From Candidatus Dadabacteria bacterium (GTDB lineage: Bacteria > J088), in NCBI GenBank assembly GCA_003695505.1, contig RFIY01000005.1, forward strand, positions 1-12,194: a stretch of DNA of 12,194 nt, written 5' to 3'. The notes beneath the pieces are model-generated. The model was not told where the DNA came from. It searched no databases and saw nothing but the letters and a program-made list of their open reading frames with translations. Both the position numbers and the translations under genes were made by a program. This document shows, one piece after another, positions 1 through 6,382 of the stretch (positions are counted from its first letter, which is position 1; each line of letters opens with the position of its first letter).

Positions 1-687
1 GACGTTATCTGCAATGGTCGCCGGATTGCGTGGGTCATCTTCAGGCAGCCCTTCCTCGACCTTGCCAACGAGGTCTGCACCGACATCCGCCGCCTTGGTG
101 TAGATACCTCCACCGACGCGTGCAAACAGCGCGATCGAGCTTGCACCCATCGAGAATCCGGCCAGGACACTGAGGACCTTCTCCATCCCGTGGTCACCGA
201 ATACCCCACTATAAATCAGAAACAGCGACCCCAGGCCAGTCAGACCAAGGCCAACCACACTCATCCCCATCACCGAGCCACCGGCAAACGCAACGTCCAG
301 AGCCTGCGGCAATCCGCTTCGCGCAGCCGCCGTTGTGCGATTGTTGGCCAGCGTCGCGATACGCATCCCGAAAAATCCGGCCAGTCCAGAGGCCAGCGCG
401 CCAACGACGAAGGACAGTGCAATCATCGGCGATCGATTGTCACCCGGCTGTCCGCTACCGCTGTTGGCGAAAGCGAGCAGGCCCGCAACCACAACGACAA
501 AAATCGCCAGCGTCTTGTACTCGCGTTTCAGGAACGCCATCGCGCCGTCGCGAATCAGGCTGGCAATGTGTTGCATCTGTTCGTCGCCGCCGTCCTGCTT
601 GCGTACCCAGGTGGCACGAATGCCCGCGTATCCGAGCGCCAGCAGTCCCGCAACCGGAACCAGCAGCGCCAATTGTTCAACATTCAC
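1..687 (-). CDS. hppA: Membrane-bound proton-translocating pyrophosphatase, N-terminal part (runs off the window)
   Basis: HppA hydrolyses cytoplasmic pyrophosphate and couples this to ion pumping across the inner membrane. Only the first 229 codons are present; the frame is open at base 1. I chose the GTG at 687 because a strong AAGGAGG lies 7 bases upstream (695-701) and translation gives a hydrophobic first helix at residues 5-25. Further hydrophobic helices follow around residues 62-80 and 90-105, and near 130-160. The last visible stretch contains [20 protein letters not shown] and then [13 protein letters not shown]. These are the hallmark substrate- and metal-binding motifs of H+-PPases, including the [11 protein letters not shown] signature. 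The residues that separate K+-dependent from K+-independent classes lie beyond the window. It follows pth by 45 bases with no terminator visible, so co-transcription is possible. Family assignment is firm; the ion pumped (H+ or Na+) cannot be decided from this part. Confidence 0.96.
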   Translation of the reverse strand, partial: MNVEQLALLVPVAGLLALGYAGIRATWVRKQDGGDEQMQHIASLIRDGAMAFLKREYKTLAIFVVVVAGLLAFANSGSGQPGDNRSPMIALSFVVGALASGLAGFFGMRIATLANNRTTAAARSGLPQALDVAFAGGSVMGMSVVGLGLTGLGSLFLIYSGVFGDHGMEKVLSVLAGFSMGASSIALFARVGGGIYTKAADVGADLVGKVEEGLPEDDPRNPATIADNV

Positions 688-732
688 CGGATTTCCTCCT
701 TGGTGTTGTTCCGCCTCAAACTTGTTTCCAGA

Positions 733-1329
733 TCAATGCTGTTGTTTACCAGTGATGCCGGGCTGCCCATGCAACCACTGCACCGCAGCTTCATATCCAT
801 CGGACACCAGCCGCTCAACCGCTTCGGCCGCTCGATCCAGGACGCTCGGCAACACCGCGCGCTCGCCCTTCGAGAACCGTCCCAGAACCCAGCCGGTCAC
901 GTCCCAGCCCGCTGGTGGTCGGCCAATCCCAATGCGCAATCTTAGCAACGGACCGCGCCCGATGTGTTCGTAGATCGACTTCAGGCCGTTGTGTCCACCG
1001 TCACCACTGCTCCGCCGAAAACGAACGGTGCCGAATGGCAGATCGAGTTCATCGTGCACAACCAGCAGATCGTTCCGGCTCAGCTTCATTCCGGTCAGGG
1101 CCGACTGGACGGCAACGCCTGATGCATTCATGTACGTCATTGGTCGCAACAATCCAATCGCCTGCGAGCATAGTGATACCCTTGCGAATTCGCCACGGTA
1201 TCGCTTTTGCCAACGAACATCATCCCCGGCAAGTCGATCCAGCACCAGAAAGCCCGCGTTGTGACGGGTGTTCTGATAGCGTGCGCCCGGGTTCCCGAGT
1301 CCGACGACGAGTCGAATGGATGAGGACAC
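733..1329 (-). CDS. pth: Peptidyl-tRNA hydrolase
   Basis: Pth cleaves the ester bond of peptidyl-tRNAs dropped by stalled ribosomes and so recycles tRNA in the cytoplasm. The 198-residue product has the normal family length. It opens with the VVGLGNPGARYQNTRHNAGF block: N13 and H23 correspond to the E. coli tRNA-binding Asn10 and catalytic His20. N68 (TYMNASG), D93 (HDELD) and N114 (GGHNG) match the other conserved active-site and tRNA-contact positions. The start codon is GTG at 1329, since no in-frame ATG fits; its Shine-Dalgarno is weak. It lies 35 bases after rplY, the usual order in gammaproteobacteria, and probably shares its transcript. The usual downstream partner ychF is replaced here by hppA. 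Confidence 0.97.
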   Translation of the reverse strand: MSSSIRLVVGLGNPGARYQNTRHNAGFLVLDRLAGDDVRWQKRYRGEFARVSLCSQAIGLLRPMTYMNASGVAVQSALTGMKLSRNDLLVVHDELDLPFGTVRFRRSSGDGGHNGLKSIYEHIGRGPLLRLRIGIGRPPAGWDVTGWVLGRFSKGERAVLPSVLDRAAEAVERLVSDGYEAAVQWLHGQPGITGKQQH

Positions 1330-1364
1330 GGCGGCACCAGTGCGGCACGCGTCCCGAAGCCCGG

Positions 1365-2012
1365 TCAGGCCTCAGCCGCTTCGGCGGCTTCGCCTTCGGC
1401 GGGTTCACCCTCGGCCGCGACTTCCGCAGCCGCGGCGACGACGGCCTTGCGACGGCGCTCGATCGTCAGCACGACCTTGGCCGGCGTAGTCGCCAACGCA
1501 ACGCCCTCCGGCAGTACCAGGTCACGCACCAGCAGCACGTCGCCAATCTTCATATTCGTAATATCCACATCGATATGATCGGGGATCTCGGCGGCCTTGC
1601 ATCGAATACCGAGCTCATACGTCCGGATACCGCGTGCACCGCCGGCTTTCTCGCCCGCAGCCGTACCAACGAAATTCAATGGCACCTCGATGTAGATCAC
1701 TTCGTCGAGGTCGACCTGCTGGAAGTCAGCGTGCAAAAACTCCCGCGACACGGGATCGCGCTGTACTTCACGGATTACACCGAACGTGCCGCTCAGTTCT
1801 TTGACATCCGTATCAAAGGTCACGAGCCGCGTCTTGCCCACCTTGCGCAAATGGTGAAAAAGATCCGAGCGCCCCATGGCCACTGGCACAGCCAGATCGC
1901 CATGTCCGTAGACGACACCGGGCACCTTGCCCTGCGCCCGCAGACGGCGCATTGGGCCCTTGCCGCGCGCGTCACGCGCCTCGACCTTGAATGGAATTCC
2001 GGATTCACTCAT
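1365..2012 (-). CDS. rplY: 50S ribosomal protein L25, long general-stress-protein Ctc form
   Basis: L25 binds 5S rRNA in the central protuberance of the large ribosomal subunit. The 215-residue product is the long (TL5/Ctc) type. The N-terminal 5S-binding domain spans about residues 5-95 (EARDARGKGPMRRLRAQGKVPGVVYG). A second beta-rich domain follows to about residue 190, then a low-complexity Ala/Glu tail of about 20 residues. I start at the ATG at 2012, not at an in-frame ATG 51 bases upstream (2063), because the family begins near this point and GGAG lies 9 bases before the ATG. That GGAG is in the loop of a small hairpin (separate entry). Genes: prs upstream after a 191-base spacer, pth 35 bases downstream. 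Autogenous translational control of rplY is known in E. coli; whether it applies here is inference. Confidence 0.96.
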   Translation of the reverse strand: MSESGIPFKVEARDARGKGPMRRLRAQGKVPGVVYGHGDLAVPVAMGRSDLFHHLRKVGKTRLVTFDTDVKELSGTFGVIREVQRDPVSREFLHADFQQVDLDEVIYIEVPLNFVGTAAGEKAGGARGIRTYELGIRCKAAEIPDHIDVDITNMKIGDVLLVRDLVLPEGVALATTPAKVVLTIERRRKAVVAAAAEVAAEGEPAEGEAAEAAEA

Positions 2013-2203
2013 GTTTTCAGGCTCCGTCCTGATTGATTCCGTACTGTACTGGATGGCACGCATCCGCGGTTCGTGGATGAACGTCTGCCCTCACAGCGAC
2101 ATTCACCGTGACGACTGCACTTTGCGTCCTTGCAAACCTGATCGGAAACGTGTCTGTTATTGTACCCTGAACTGCTCCTGCTTGCCGCAAACGGCCAGCC
2201 CCG
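2013..2203 (-). promoter_or_regulatory. prs-rplY spacer with a possible internal promoter and structured rplY leader
   Basis: This 191-base spacer carries no gene I can support. A -10-like TACAAT (minus strand, 2164-2159) is preceded at 18 bases by a poor -35 match (GCGGCA), so rplY-pth may have its own weak promoter. Downstream, at 2083-2058, the minus strand can fold as ACG-TT-CATCC, a 9-base loop, then GGATG-CGT: 8 pairs with a 2-base bulge. A second hairpin carries the Shine-Dalgarno (2032-2017). A long structured leader fits translational regulation of rplY, but that is inference. A GCCG-TTTG-CGGC hairpin just after the prs stop has no U-tract and is not a convincing terminator. Confidence 0.35.
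2017..2032 (-). promoter_or_regulatory. Hairpin presenting the rplY ribosome binding site in its loop
   Basis: On the minus strand, TCAGG and CCTGA form a perfect 5-pair stem around the loop ACGGAG. The loop contains the GGAG that serves as Shine-Dalgarno for the ATG at 2012; the stem ends 4 bases before the start codon. The pairing is read directly from the sequence. A regulatory role, for example protein or RNA control of ribosome access, is inference. Confidence 0.4.
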
Positions 2204-3160
2204 TCAAATAAACAGGGAACTGACGCTTGCGCCAACGTGTGTCCGCGAAATCGCTTCGCCAAGAATACCCGCAACCGAAACGACCCTGATCTTGCCGCCG
2301 GCGTCGTCCTGAAGTGGGATCGTATCCGTGATGACGAGTTCCGTAATCACGCTGTCGCGGATTCGATCAATCGCCGGTCCGGACAGTACGCCGTGCGTAG
2401 CCAGAGCAAGCACGTCACCAGCGCCGTTGGCGCGCAGCGCCGCGGCAGCCTTGGTCATCGTGCCGGCGGTGTCGATCATGTCATCAACAAGGACACAGCC
2501 CTTACCCTCGACATCACCGATGATCGTCGTGACTTCGGCCTGATTGGCCTTCGGCCGACGCTTGTCGCAAATTGCCAGACCTGCACCAATGCGTTTCGCA
2601 TAGGCGCGCGCACGCTCCACGCCCCCGGCATCCGGACTGACGACGACGATATCCTGGCCATCCAGACGCTCCTGAATGTACGGCAGCAAGACCGGCGTCG
2701 CGAACAGATTGTCGACCGGCACATTGAAAAATCCCTGAATCTGCCCGGCGTGCAGATCCATCGTCAGCACTCTGCCAATTCCGGCCGCCACGAGCAGGTC
2801 GGCAACCAGTTTCGCCGTGATCGGCGTACGCGGCTGAACCTTGCGATCCTGTCTGGCGTAGCCATAGTACGGCAGCACCGCGGTAATCCGGCTGGCGCTG
2901 GCGCGCTTGAGTGCATCAGCGATGATCAGCAGTTCCATCAGGTGTTCGTTGGCCGGCGCGCAGGTGGACTGAATCACGAACACATCACGGCCGCGCACAT
3001 TCTCCTGCACTTCGACGAAGATCTCGCCGTCCGAGAAGCGCCGGATGTCGATGGCCGTCAACGGCCGTCCGACATAGTCCGCGACCTGTCGGGCCAGCGC
3101 AGGATTCGACGTGCCTGCAACGAGAACCGGCCCAGGGTCTTGCTGTTCAGATGGGATCAA
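2204..3160 (-). CDS. prs: Ribose-phosphate pyrophosphokinase (PRPP synthetase)
   Basis: Prs transfers pyrophosphate from ATP to ribose 5-phosphate to make PRPP, the precursor of nucleotides, His, Trp and NAD, in the cytoplasm. From the chosen start the product has 318 residues, close to the usual 315. Visible motifs are RFSDGE (41-46), QSTCAP (64-69), YARQDRK (101-107), DLHAGQIQGFF with metal-binding H137 (135-145), the catalytic DKRRPKAN loop with K200 and R202, and the PRPP-binding CVLVDDMIDTAGT (222-234). The open frame extends upstream to 3379, but that extension reads through tRNA-Gln and cannot be coding. The only sensible start near the conserved N-terminus is TTG at 3160, with AGGG 6 bases upstream. 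The tRNA ends 41 bases before this TTG, so tRNA and prs likely share a transcript. The exact start is less sure than the identity. Confidence 0.96.
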   Translation of the reverse strand: MIPSEQQDPGPVLVAGTSNPALARQVADYVGRPLTAIDIRRFSDGEIFVEVQENVRGRDVFVIQSTCAPANEHLMELLIIADALKRASASRITAVLPYYGYARQDRKVQPRTPITAKLVADLLVAAGIGRVLTMDLHAGQIQGFFNVPVDNLFATPVLLPYIQERLDGQDIVVVSPDAGGVERARAYAKRIGAGLAICDKRRPKANQAEVTTIIGDVEGKGCVLVDDMIDTAGTMTKAAAALRANGAGDVLALATHGVLSGPAIDRIRDSVITELVITDTIPLQDDAGGKIRVVSVAGILGEAISRTHVGASVSSLFI

Positions 3161-3201
3161 GGCACGCCCTGCGTGGAATCTGGAGTCAACGAAAAAACGA
3201 A

Positions 3202-3274
3202 CTGGGGCGGCAGGACTCGAACCTGCGCATGCGGGGACCAAAACCCCGTGCCTTACCAGCTTGGCTACGCCCCA
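3202..3274 (-). tRNA. tRNA-Gln (anticodon UUG), no encoded CCA
   Basis: The minus strand folds as a complete 73-base cloverleaf. The acceptor stem is TGGGGCG/CGCCCCA, the D arm is GCC/GGC, and the anticodon stem CGGGG/CCCCG closes the 7-base loop TTTTGGT, giving anticodon TTG. The variable loop has 5 bases and the T arm is GCAGG-TTCGAGT-CCTGC. The weak U1-A72 pair and discriminator G73 are known Gln identity features. The three bases after G73 are TTC, so CCA must be added after transcription. Its place directly before prs matches gammaproteobacteria, where ispE often precedes it; here the preceding gene is yajQ. Confidence 0.95.
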
Positions 3275-3324
3275 AAAAAACCGGCCCGGCGACCTGATCG
3301 GAACCGCCGCGCCACAGATGTTAA

Positions 3325-3353
3325 AGTTTAGCCAAAGTCGCCGCTTCGGGCAA
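3325..3353 (-). promoter_or_regulatory. Probable sigma-70 promoter for tRNA-Gln-prs
   Basis: On the minus strand, TTGCCC (3353-3348) and TAAACT (3330-3325) are separated by exactly 17 bases; each matches 4 of 6 consensus positions. Initiation would fall near 3317, about 43 bases upstream of the tRNA 5' end, leaving a short leader for RNase P to remove. The -35 lies inside a perfect inverted repeat (separate entry). Confidence 0.5.
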
Positions 3354-3358
3354 GCGGC
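3340..3358. repeat. Perfect 7-bp inverted repeat overlapping the tRNA-Gln -35 element
   Basis: GCCGCTT-CGGGC-AAGCGGC is a perfect 7-pair inverted repeat with a 5-base centre. It contains the -35 hexamer of the proposed tRNA-Gln promoter. No T-run follows on either strand, so it is not a standard intrinsic terminator for yajQ. It could be an operator or a simple 3'-end hairpin of the yajQ mRNA; both are inference. Confidence 0.45.
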
Positions 3359-3389
3359 ATCGTCATGGCGAACCCGCAAGGCGACCCGC

Positions 3390-3404
3390 CGCGCGATACG
3401 CGCG
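3390..3404. repeat. Short GC palindrome downstream of yajQ
   Basis: CGCGCG-ATA-CGCGCG forms a 6-pair stem with a 3-base loop, 11 bases past the yajQ stop codon. It has no U-tract in either direction. It may protect the yajQ mRNA 3' end, or may simply reflect high GC content. Confidence 0.3.
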
Positions 3405-3414
3405 CAGGCACCAC

Positions 3415-3903
3415 TCAGTCCCGGAAGTTCGTGAACTGAAGTGGCCGGTCGAACTCGGCCTCCTTCAGCATTGCGATGACCTGTTGCAGATCGTCACGTT
3501 TCTTGCCAGATACGCGGACTTCATCGCCGCGAATCGCCGGCTGAACCTTGAGCTTTGTTTCCTTGATTTTCTTGACGATCTGTTTGCCCAGCTCTTGCGG
3601 GATGCCTTTCTTGAGCGTCAGTTCGCGGCGCGCCTTACCACTCGGCGAAACGATGATCTCGCCCTGCTCGAAAAAGAGCGGGTCGATGTTGCGACGGGCG
3701 AGCTTGCCGATCAGGACATCGGTGATCTGACGAACGAAGAAGTCGTTGTCTGCATCGATCCGGATCATCTGATCGTTTTCAAACTCGATTTCCGCGCCCG
3801 AATCCTTCAGGTCGTAACGCTGACGTACTTCTTTGCGCGCCTGTTCGACGGCGTTGCGGATTTCCTGCACGTCGGGTTCGGCGACGATATCGAAACTGGG
3901 CAT
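3415..3903 (-). CDS. yajQ: YajQ family nucleotide-binding protein
   Basis: YajQ proteins (UPF0234) are small cytoplasmic proteins of two RNP-like folds. In Xanthomonas and Pseudomonas relatives some bind cyclic di-GMP and act with a transcription factor; that role is not proven for this one. The product has 162 residues, the family length. It opens with MPSFDIVAEPDVQEIRNAV and ends with the conserved KVQPAIRGDEVRVSGKKRDDLQ and FQ/FTNFRD-type tail. I start at ATG 3903 because the family begins with MPSFDIV and AGGAG lies about 9 bases upstream; the longer open frame to 4056 has no support. It follows recR by 52 bases and probably ends that transcription unit, since a separate promoter for tRNA-Gln lies downstream. 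Confidence 0.95.
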   Translation of the reverse strand: MPSFDIVAEPDVQEIRNAVEQARKEVRQRYDLKDSGAEIEFENDQMIRIDADNDFFVRQITDVLIGKLARRNIDPLFFEQGEIIVSPSGKARRELTLKKGIPQELGKQIVKKIKETKLKVQPAIRGDEVRVSGKKRDDLQQVIAMLKEAEFDRPLQFTNFRD

Positions 3904-3955
3904 CGGTACAAGCTCCTGTCGATGGGACGGTTCTGTCGTGGCCGCCTGGCCGTAT

Positions 3956-4552
3956 TCAGCGTACCTCAGGGTATCCGCGTCGATGTTCGAGCGCCAACGA
4001 CAGCGTCGCCTCGTCGAGCGACTCGAGCTGCCCTCCCAGGGGCACACCATAGGCAAGGCGCGAAATACGCACGGGCTGATCGACGAGCATCCGGGCGATG
4101 ACCTGGCATGTGGCCTCGCCTTCGCGCGTCGGACTCAGCGCCAGAATAAGCTCTTCGACATCCCCGCCTTGCACGCGGCGCACGAGCGCATCGATCGTCA
4201 AATCACTGACGCCAATCCCCTGCAAAGGGTTGAGTACGCCACGCAACACATGGTACTGCCCGGCAAACCCGCCACCGCGCTCGATCGCGACGATGTCTCC
4301 GGGCTGCTCGACCACACACACGGCGCGCGGCGAACGCTCCCGGCAAATCGCGCATGGTGTCTCATCGGTCCAGTCGTGACAGACCTGGCATGGATGAACC
4401 TGTTCGCGTACCGCCGTCAGCGCTTCGATCAGCGCACCGAATGCGTCATCACCGTCCGCCAGCAGCGCGTACGCGTAGCGGGTCGCCGTCTTGCGTCCGA
4501 CGCCGGGCAATCGGCGAAATGCCTCGACAAGCTGGTGAATGGCGTCGCTCAT
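3956..4552 (-). CDS. recR: Recombination protein RecR
   Basis: RecR works with RecO (and RecF) to load RecA at single-strand gaps during recombinational repair. The 198-residue product is the standard length. It shows the helix-hairpin-helix RLPGVGRKTATRYA (14-27), a four-cysteine zinc site (C55, C58, C67, C70), and a Toprim domain starting near VCVVEQPGDIVAIER (78 onward). The C-terminal conserved segment RISRLAYGVPLGG follows. The ATG overlaps the dnaX stop by 4 bases (ATGA), which implies translational coupling; its own Shine-Dalgarno is weak. Bacteria usually have ybaB between dnaX and recR; here it is missing from this spot. Confidence 0.97.
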   Translation of the reverse strand: MSDAIHQLVEAFRRLPGVGRKTATRYAYALLADGDDAFGALIEALTAVREQVHPCQVCHDWTDETPCAICRERSPRAVCVVEQPGDIVAIERGGGFAGQYHVLRGVLNPLQGIGVSDLTIDALVRRVQGGDVEELILALSPTREGEATCQVIARMLVDQPVRISRLAYGVPLGGQLESLDEATLSLALEHRRGYPEVR

Positions 4553-6198
4553 TCCAGCCGGCGCACGTCCGTGACCCGCGCCCCCGGGAAGGCCTTCAGT
4601 ACTGCATTGAGACGCTCATCCTCAAGCAGCGCCCTCTTGCTGCCGGGTTCGCTGCCGCTCGCGGCCACCGGGCGGGGCGCGGTCGGCCCTCCCCGCTCAT
4701 GTTCGAGCCGCTCGGCAGCGACGGTTTCGGCACGGATCTGAGGGTGATCAAAGCCGAGGCGCTCCAGTGAAACACGCAACGCGTCCTGCTCACTCGCAAC
4801 GAGCTTTTCCAGCACCGGATTTCCGGCGGGAACCCGCAGAACCACCGTCTGATCGGCAATTTCGACGCCCTGCTCGAGCACCGGCATCAGCATTGGATGA
4901 TGCTGCAACAGATAGGCGGCAACATCCGCACTTCCCGGCAGGGCGCCAGAAGCTGGCCTTGCTGGTTCCGGCGCCTCAGGCTGCGCCGGTTCCGGTTCCC
5001 GCGGTGCAGCCGCTGCACGGCGGGCCGGCGATGTCGCTGGTGCGCTGCCGGGGCGCTGCGCGGACTCAGAAGTCGCCGCAGGCGGGGCAGCGGAGCTTCC
5101 TGACAGCAGTTGTTCCAGTGGCGCCAGCGGCTCCAGCACCGCGAGCCCGAGCAACGTCGTCTCCAGCACGACATCCGGTATCGGACTCCGCTCCAGCGTC
5201 AGCAGGCCATCATGCAACCGGTCAAACATTCTGTACAGATCCGTCATGCTCCAGACCTGGCTGACCTCGAGGACGTCAGCCAGGACGCCCTCACCAGCCT
5301 GCCTGGTGGCACGCAGGACGAGCAGCTCACGCAACAGATCCGCCATATCGATGGCCAGCCGACGCAAATCAGCGCCCCCCCGCCAGATCGCGCCGAGTTG
5401 TTGATGCAATGCCTGCGCGTCTCGCCGAAGGATACTGATCCACAATTGGGCAACCGCGTCTCGCCCCGTCAATCCGAGCGCTTCCTCGACGGCCGCGACG
5501 GTCAGTTCTCCCCCGGCGAAACCCGCGACCTGATCCGTCAGGCTCAATGCGTCGCGCATACTGCCGTCGGCTTCCAGCGAAATGCGGTCGATCGCGACGT
5601 CGTCGAACGCCAACCCCTCTCGCTGCAGCACGTCTCGAAGATTCTCGGCTATACGCGCGGCCGGAATGCGTCGAAATGCAAATTCGAGGCAGCGACTGCG
5701 CACCGTTTCGAGAATCTTCTGCGGTTCCGTCGTCGCAAGAATGAAAACGACATGCGCTGGCGGCTCTTCAAGGGTCTTGAGCAGGGCATTGAAGCTCGAC
5801 TTTGAAAGCATATGGGCTTCGTCGATGATGAACACCCGGTAGCGACCCGTCGCAGGCGCGTAGTTCACCCGCGCCATCAGTTCTCGAGTTTCTTCGACAC
5901 GCGTGTGGCTGGCCGCGTCGATTTCGAGAACATCGACGTTGTTCCCTGCGGCAATACCCCGGCAGTTGTCACAGGTTCCGCAGGGATCCGGCGTGGGCCC
6001 CTGCTCGCAATTCAGCGCCTTCGCAAAAATCCGCGCCGAGGTCGTCTTGCCGACACCGCGCGTGCCCGTAAAGATGTATGCGTGGTGAATCCTGTCCGAA
6101 CGGATCGCGTTCTGCAGCGTGCGGACGATCGGCTCCTGCCCGATGAGATCGGCAAAGGTCTGCGGACGGTACTTGCGCGCCAGCGCCACGCTGCTCAT
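4549..6198 (-). CDS. dnaX: DNA polymerase III subunit tau (clamp-loader ATPase)
   Basis: DnaX is the motor subunit of the clamp loader and, as tau, ties the polymerase cores together at the fork. The product has 549 residues. Motifs match E. coli DnaX: Walker A GTRGVGKT (45-52), zinc-site cysteines C64, C73, C76 and C79, Walker B VFIIDEAH (122-129), and sensor 1 LATTEP followed by the SRC motif (168-170). A Pro/Ala/Glu-rich linker spans roughly residues 385-440, then a C-terminal alpha-binding region. I start at ATG 6198 (MSSVALARKYRPQTF) with GAGG just upstream; the frame extending to 6252 runs into the SRP RNA. No A-AAA-AAG-type frameshift signal is seen, so a separate gamma form is not evident. 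ffs lies 25 bases upstream. Confidence 0.97.
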   Translation of the reverse strand: MSSVALARKYRPQTFADLIGQEPIVRTLQNAIRSDRIHHAYIFTGTRGVGKTTSARIFAKALNCEQGPTPDPCGTCDNCRGIAAGNNVDVLEIDAASHTRVEETRELMARVNYAPATGRYRVFIIDEAHMLSKSSFNALLKTLEEPPAHVVFILATTEPQKILETVRSRCLEFAFRRIPAARIAENLRDVLQREGLAFDDVAIDRISLEADGSMRDALSLTDQVAGFAGGELTVAAVEEALGLTGRDAVAQLWISILRRDAQALHQQLGAIWRGGADLRRLAIDMADLLRELLVLRATRQAGEGVLADVLEVSQVWSMTDLYRMFDRLHDGLLTLERSPIPDVVLETTLLGLAVLEPLAPLEQLLSGSSAAPPAATSESAQRPGSAPATSPARRAAAAPREPEPAQPEAPEPARPASGALPGSADVAAYLLQHHPMLMPVLEQGVEIADQTVVLRVPAGNPVLEKLVASEQDALRVSLERLGFDHPQIRAETVAAERLEHERGGPTAPRPVAASGSEPGSKRALLEDERLNAVLKAFPGARVTDVRRLE

Positions 6199-6216
6199 GC
6201 CGCCCCCCTCAGGCAC

Positions 6217-6235
6217 AAAAAAATCGGCCGGGAGA
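6217..6235 (-). terminator. Terminal stem of ffs plus T7 tract as intrinsic terminator or attenuator before dnaX
   Basis: The 3' arm of the 4.5S terminal helix is followed without a gap by seven T on the minus strand, the layout of an intrinsic terminator. The dnaX Shine-Dalgarno lies only about 7 bases further on and I see no separate dnaX promoter in that space. Partial read-through would therefore make ffs and dnaX expression linked, or dnaX has a promoter inside ffs. Confidence 0.5.
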
Positions 6236-6320
6236 TCCGCGGCGCCCGGCAATCTGCTACGGCTGCTCCCTTCCGGGCCTGACCGGGTTCACAGACGGCC
6301 GTCGCGCGGGTCCCGACCGA
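6224..6320 (-). ncRNA. ffs: Signal recognition particle 4.5S RNA (small bacterial type)
   Basis: 4.5S RNA pairs with Ffh to target nascent membrane proteins to the translocon. The minus strand holds the nearly invariant Ffh-binding core: GGTCAGGCCCGGAAGG followed by GAGCAGCC, including the GGAA tetraloop region. The core is flanked by TCTG/CAGA and by GGC/GCC and GCGC/GCGC helices. The ends form a 10-pair terminal stem (TCGGTCGGGA with TCCCGGCCGA, one G-U), directly followed by seven T at 6223-6217. The length of about 97 bases fits the short hairpin class without Alu domain. A location just before dnaX is known from other bacteria, for example scr-dnaX in Bacillus subtilis. A possible extended -10 (TGTTACTCT) ends 7 bases upstream of the 5' end; the -35 is poor. 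Confidence 0.95.
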
Positions 6321-6371
6321 AGCATTCAGAGTAACAGCCCGTCCACCACTGCGCATTCCAGATTGCGGACA

Positions 6372-6381
6372 CGTTCGAACG
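6372..6381. repeat. 10-bp perfect palindrome after the DUF1499 gene
   Basis: CGTTCGAACG is a self-complementary 10-mer overlapping nothing coding, just past the stop of the lipoprotein gene and about 50 bases upstream of ffs. It may be a protein-binding site, or chance; no second copy was seen by eye. Confidence 0.2.
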
Positions 6382-6382
6382 C

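Noticed and set aside
190-973. Two overlapping plus-strand open frames over the left edge
   Set aside because: They are opposite hppA and pth; the minus-strand reading gives clear H+-PPase and Pth motifs.
915-2036. Long plus-strand open frame of 373 codons
   Set aside because: It lies opposite pth and rplY, both strongly conserved, and resembles no protein family; a shadow of codon bias.
3192-3197. T6 after tRNA-Gln as an intrinsic terminator
   Set aside because: The only stem in front is the tRNA acceptor itself, and the prs start lies 32 bases further on with no other promoter, so read-through into prs is more likely.
2237-3331. Long plus-strand open frame of 364 codons
   Set aside because: It is antisense to prs and tRNA-Gln, has no recognisable motif and very basic, His/Arg-rich composition typical of the complement of a GC-rich gene.
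3161-3379. N-terminal extension of prs
   Set aside because: The extension translates tRNA-Gln and its promoter; the conserved Prs domain begins just after the TTG at 3160.
3833-4741. Plus-strand open frame of 302 codons opposite yajQ, recR and dnaX
   Set aside because: All three minus-strand genes are certain and the plus frame crosses their boundaries without any own start signal or motif.
5376-5382. G7 run in dnaX as programmed -1 frameshift site making a gamma form
   Set aside because: On the minus strand the frame reads CGG GGG GGC, and a -1 slip would give Arg then TGA at once. That ends the protein near residue 275, inside domain III needed for clamp-loader assembly, far before the linker where gamma forms end. 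No stimulatory structure was evident.
6199-6252. N-terminal extension of dnaX by 18 codons
   Set aside because: It would translate the end of the 4.5S RNA and its T-run; DnaX proteins begin near the ATG at 6198, which has a good Shine-Dalgarno.
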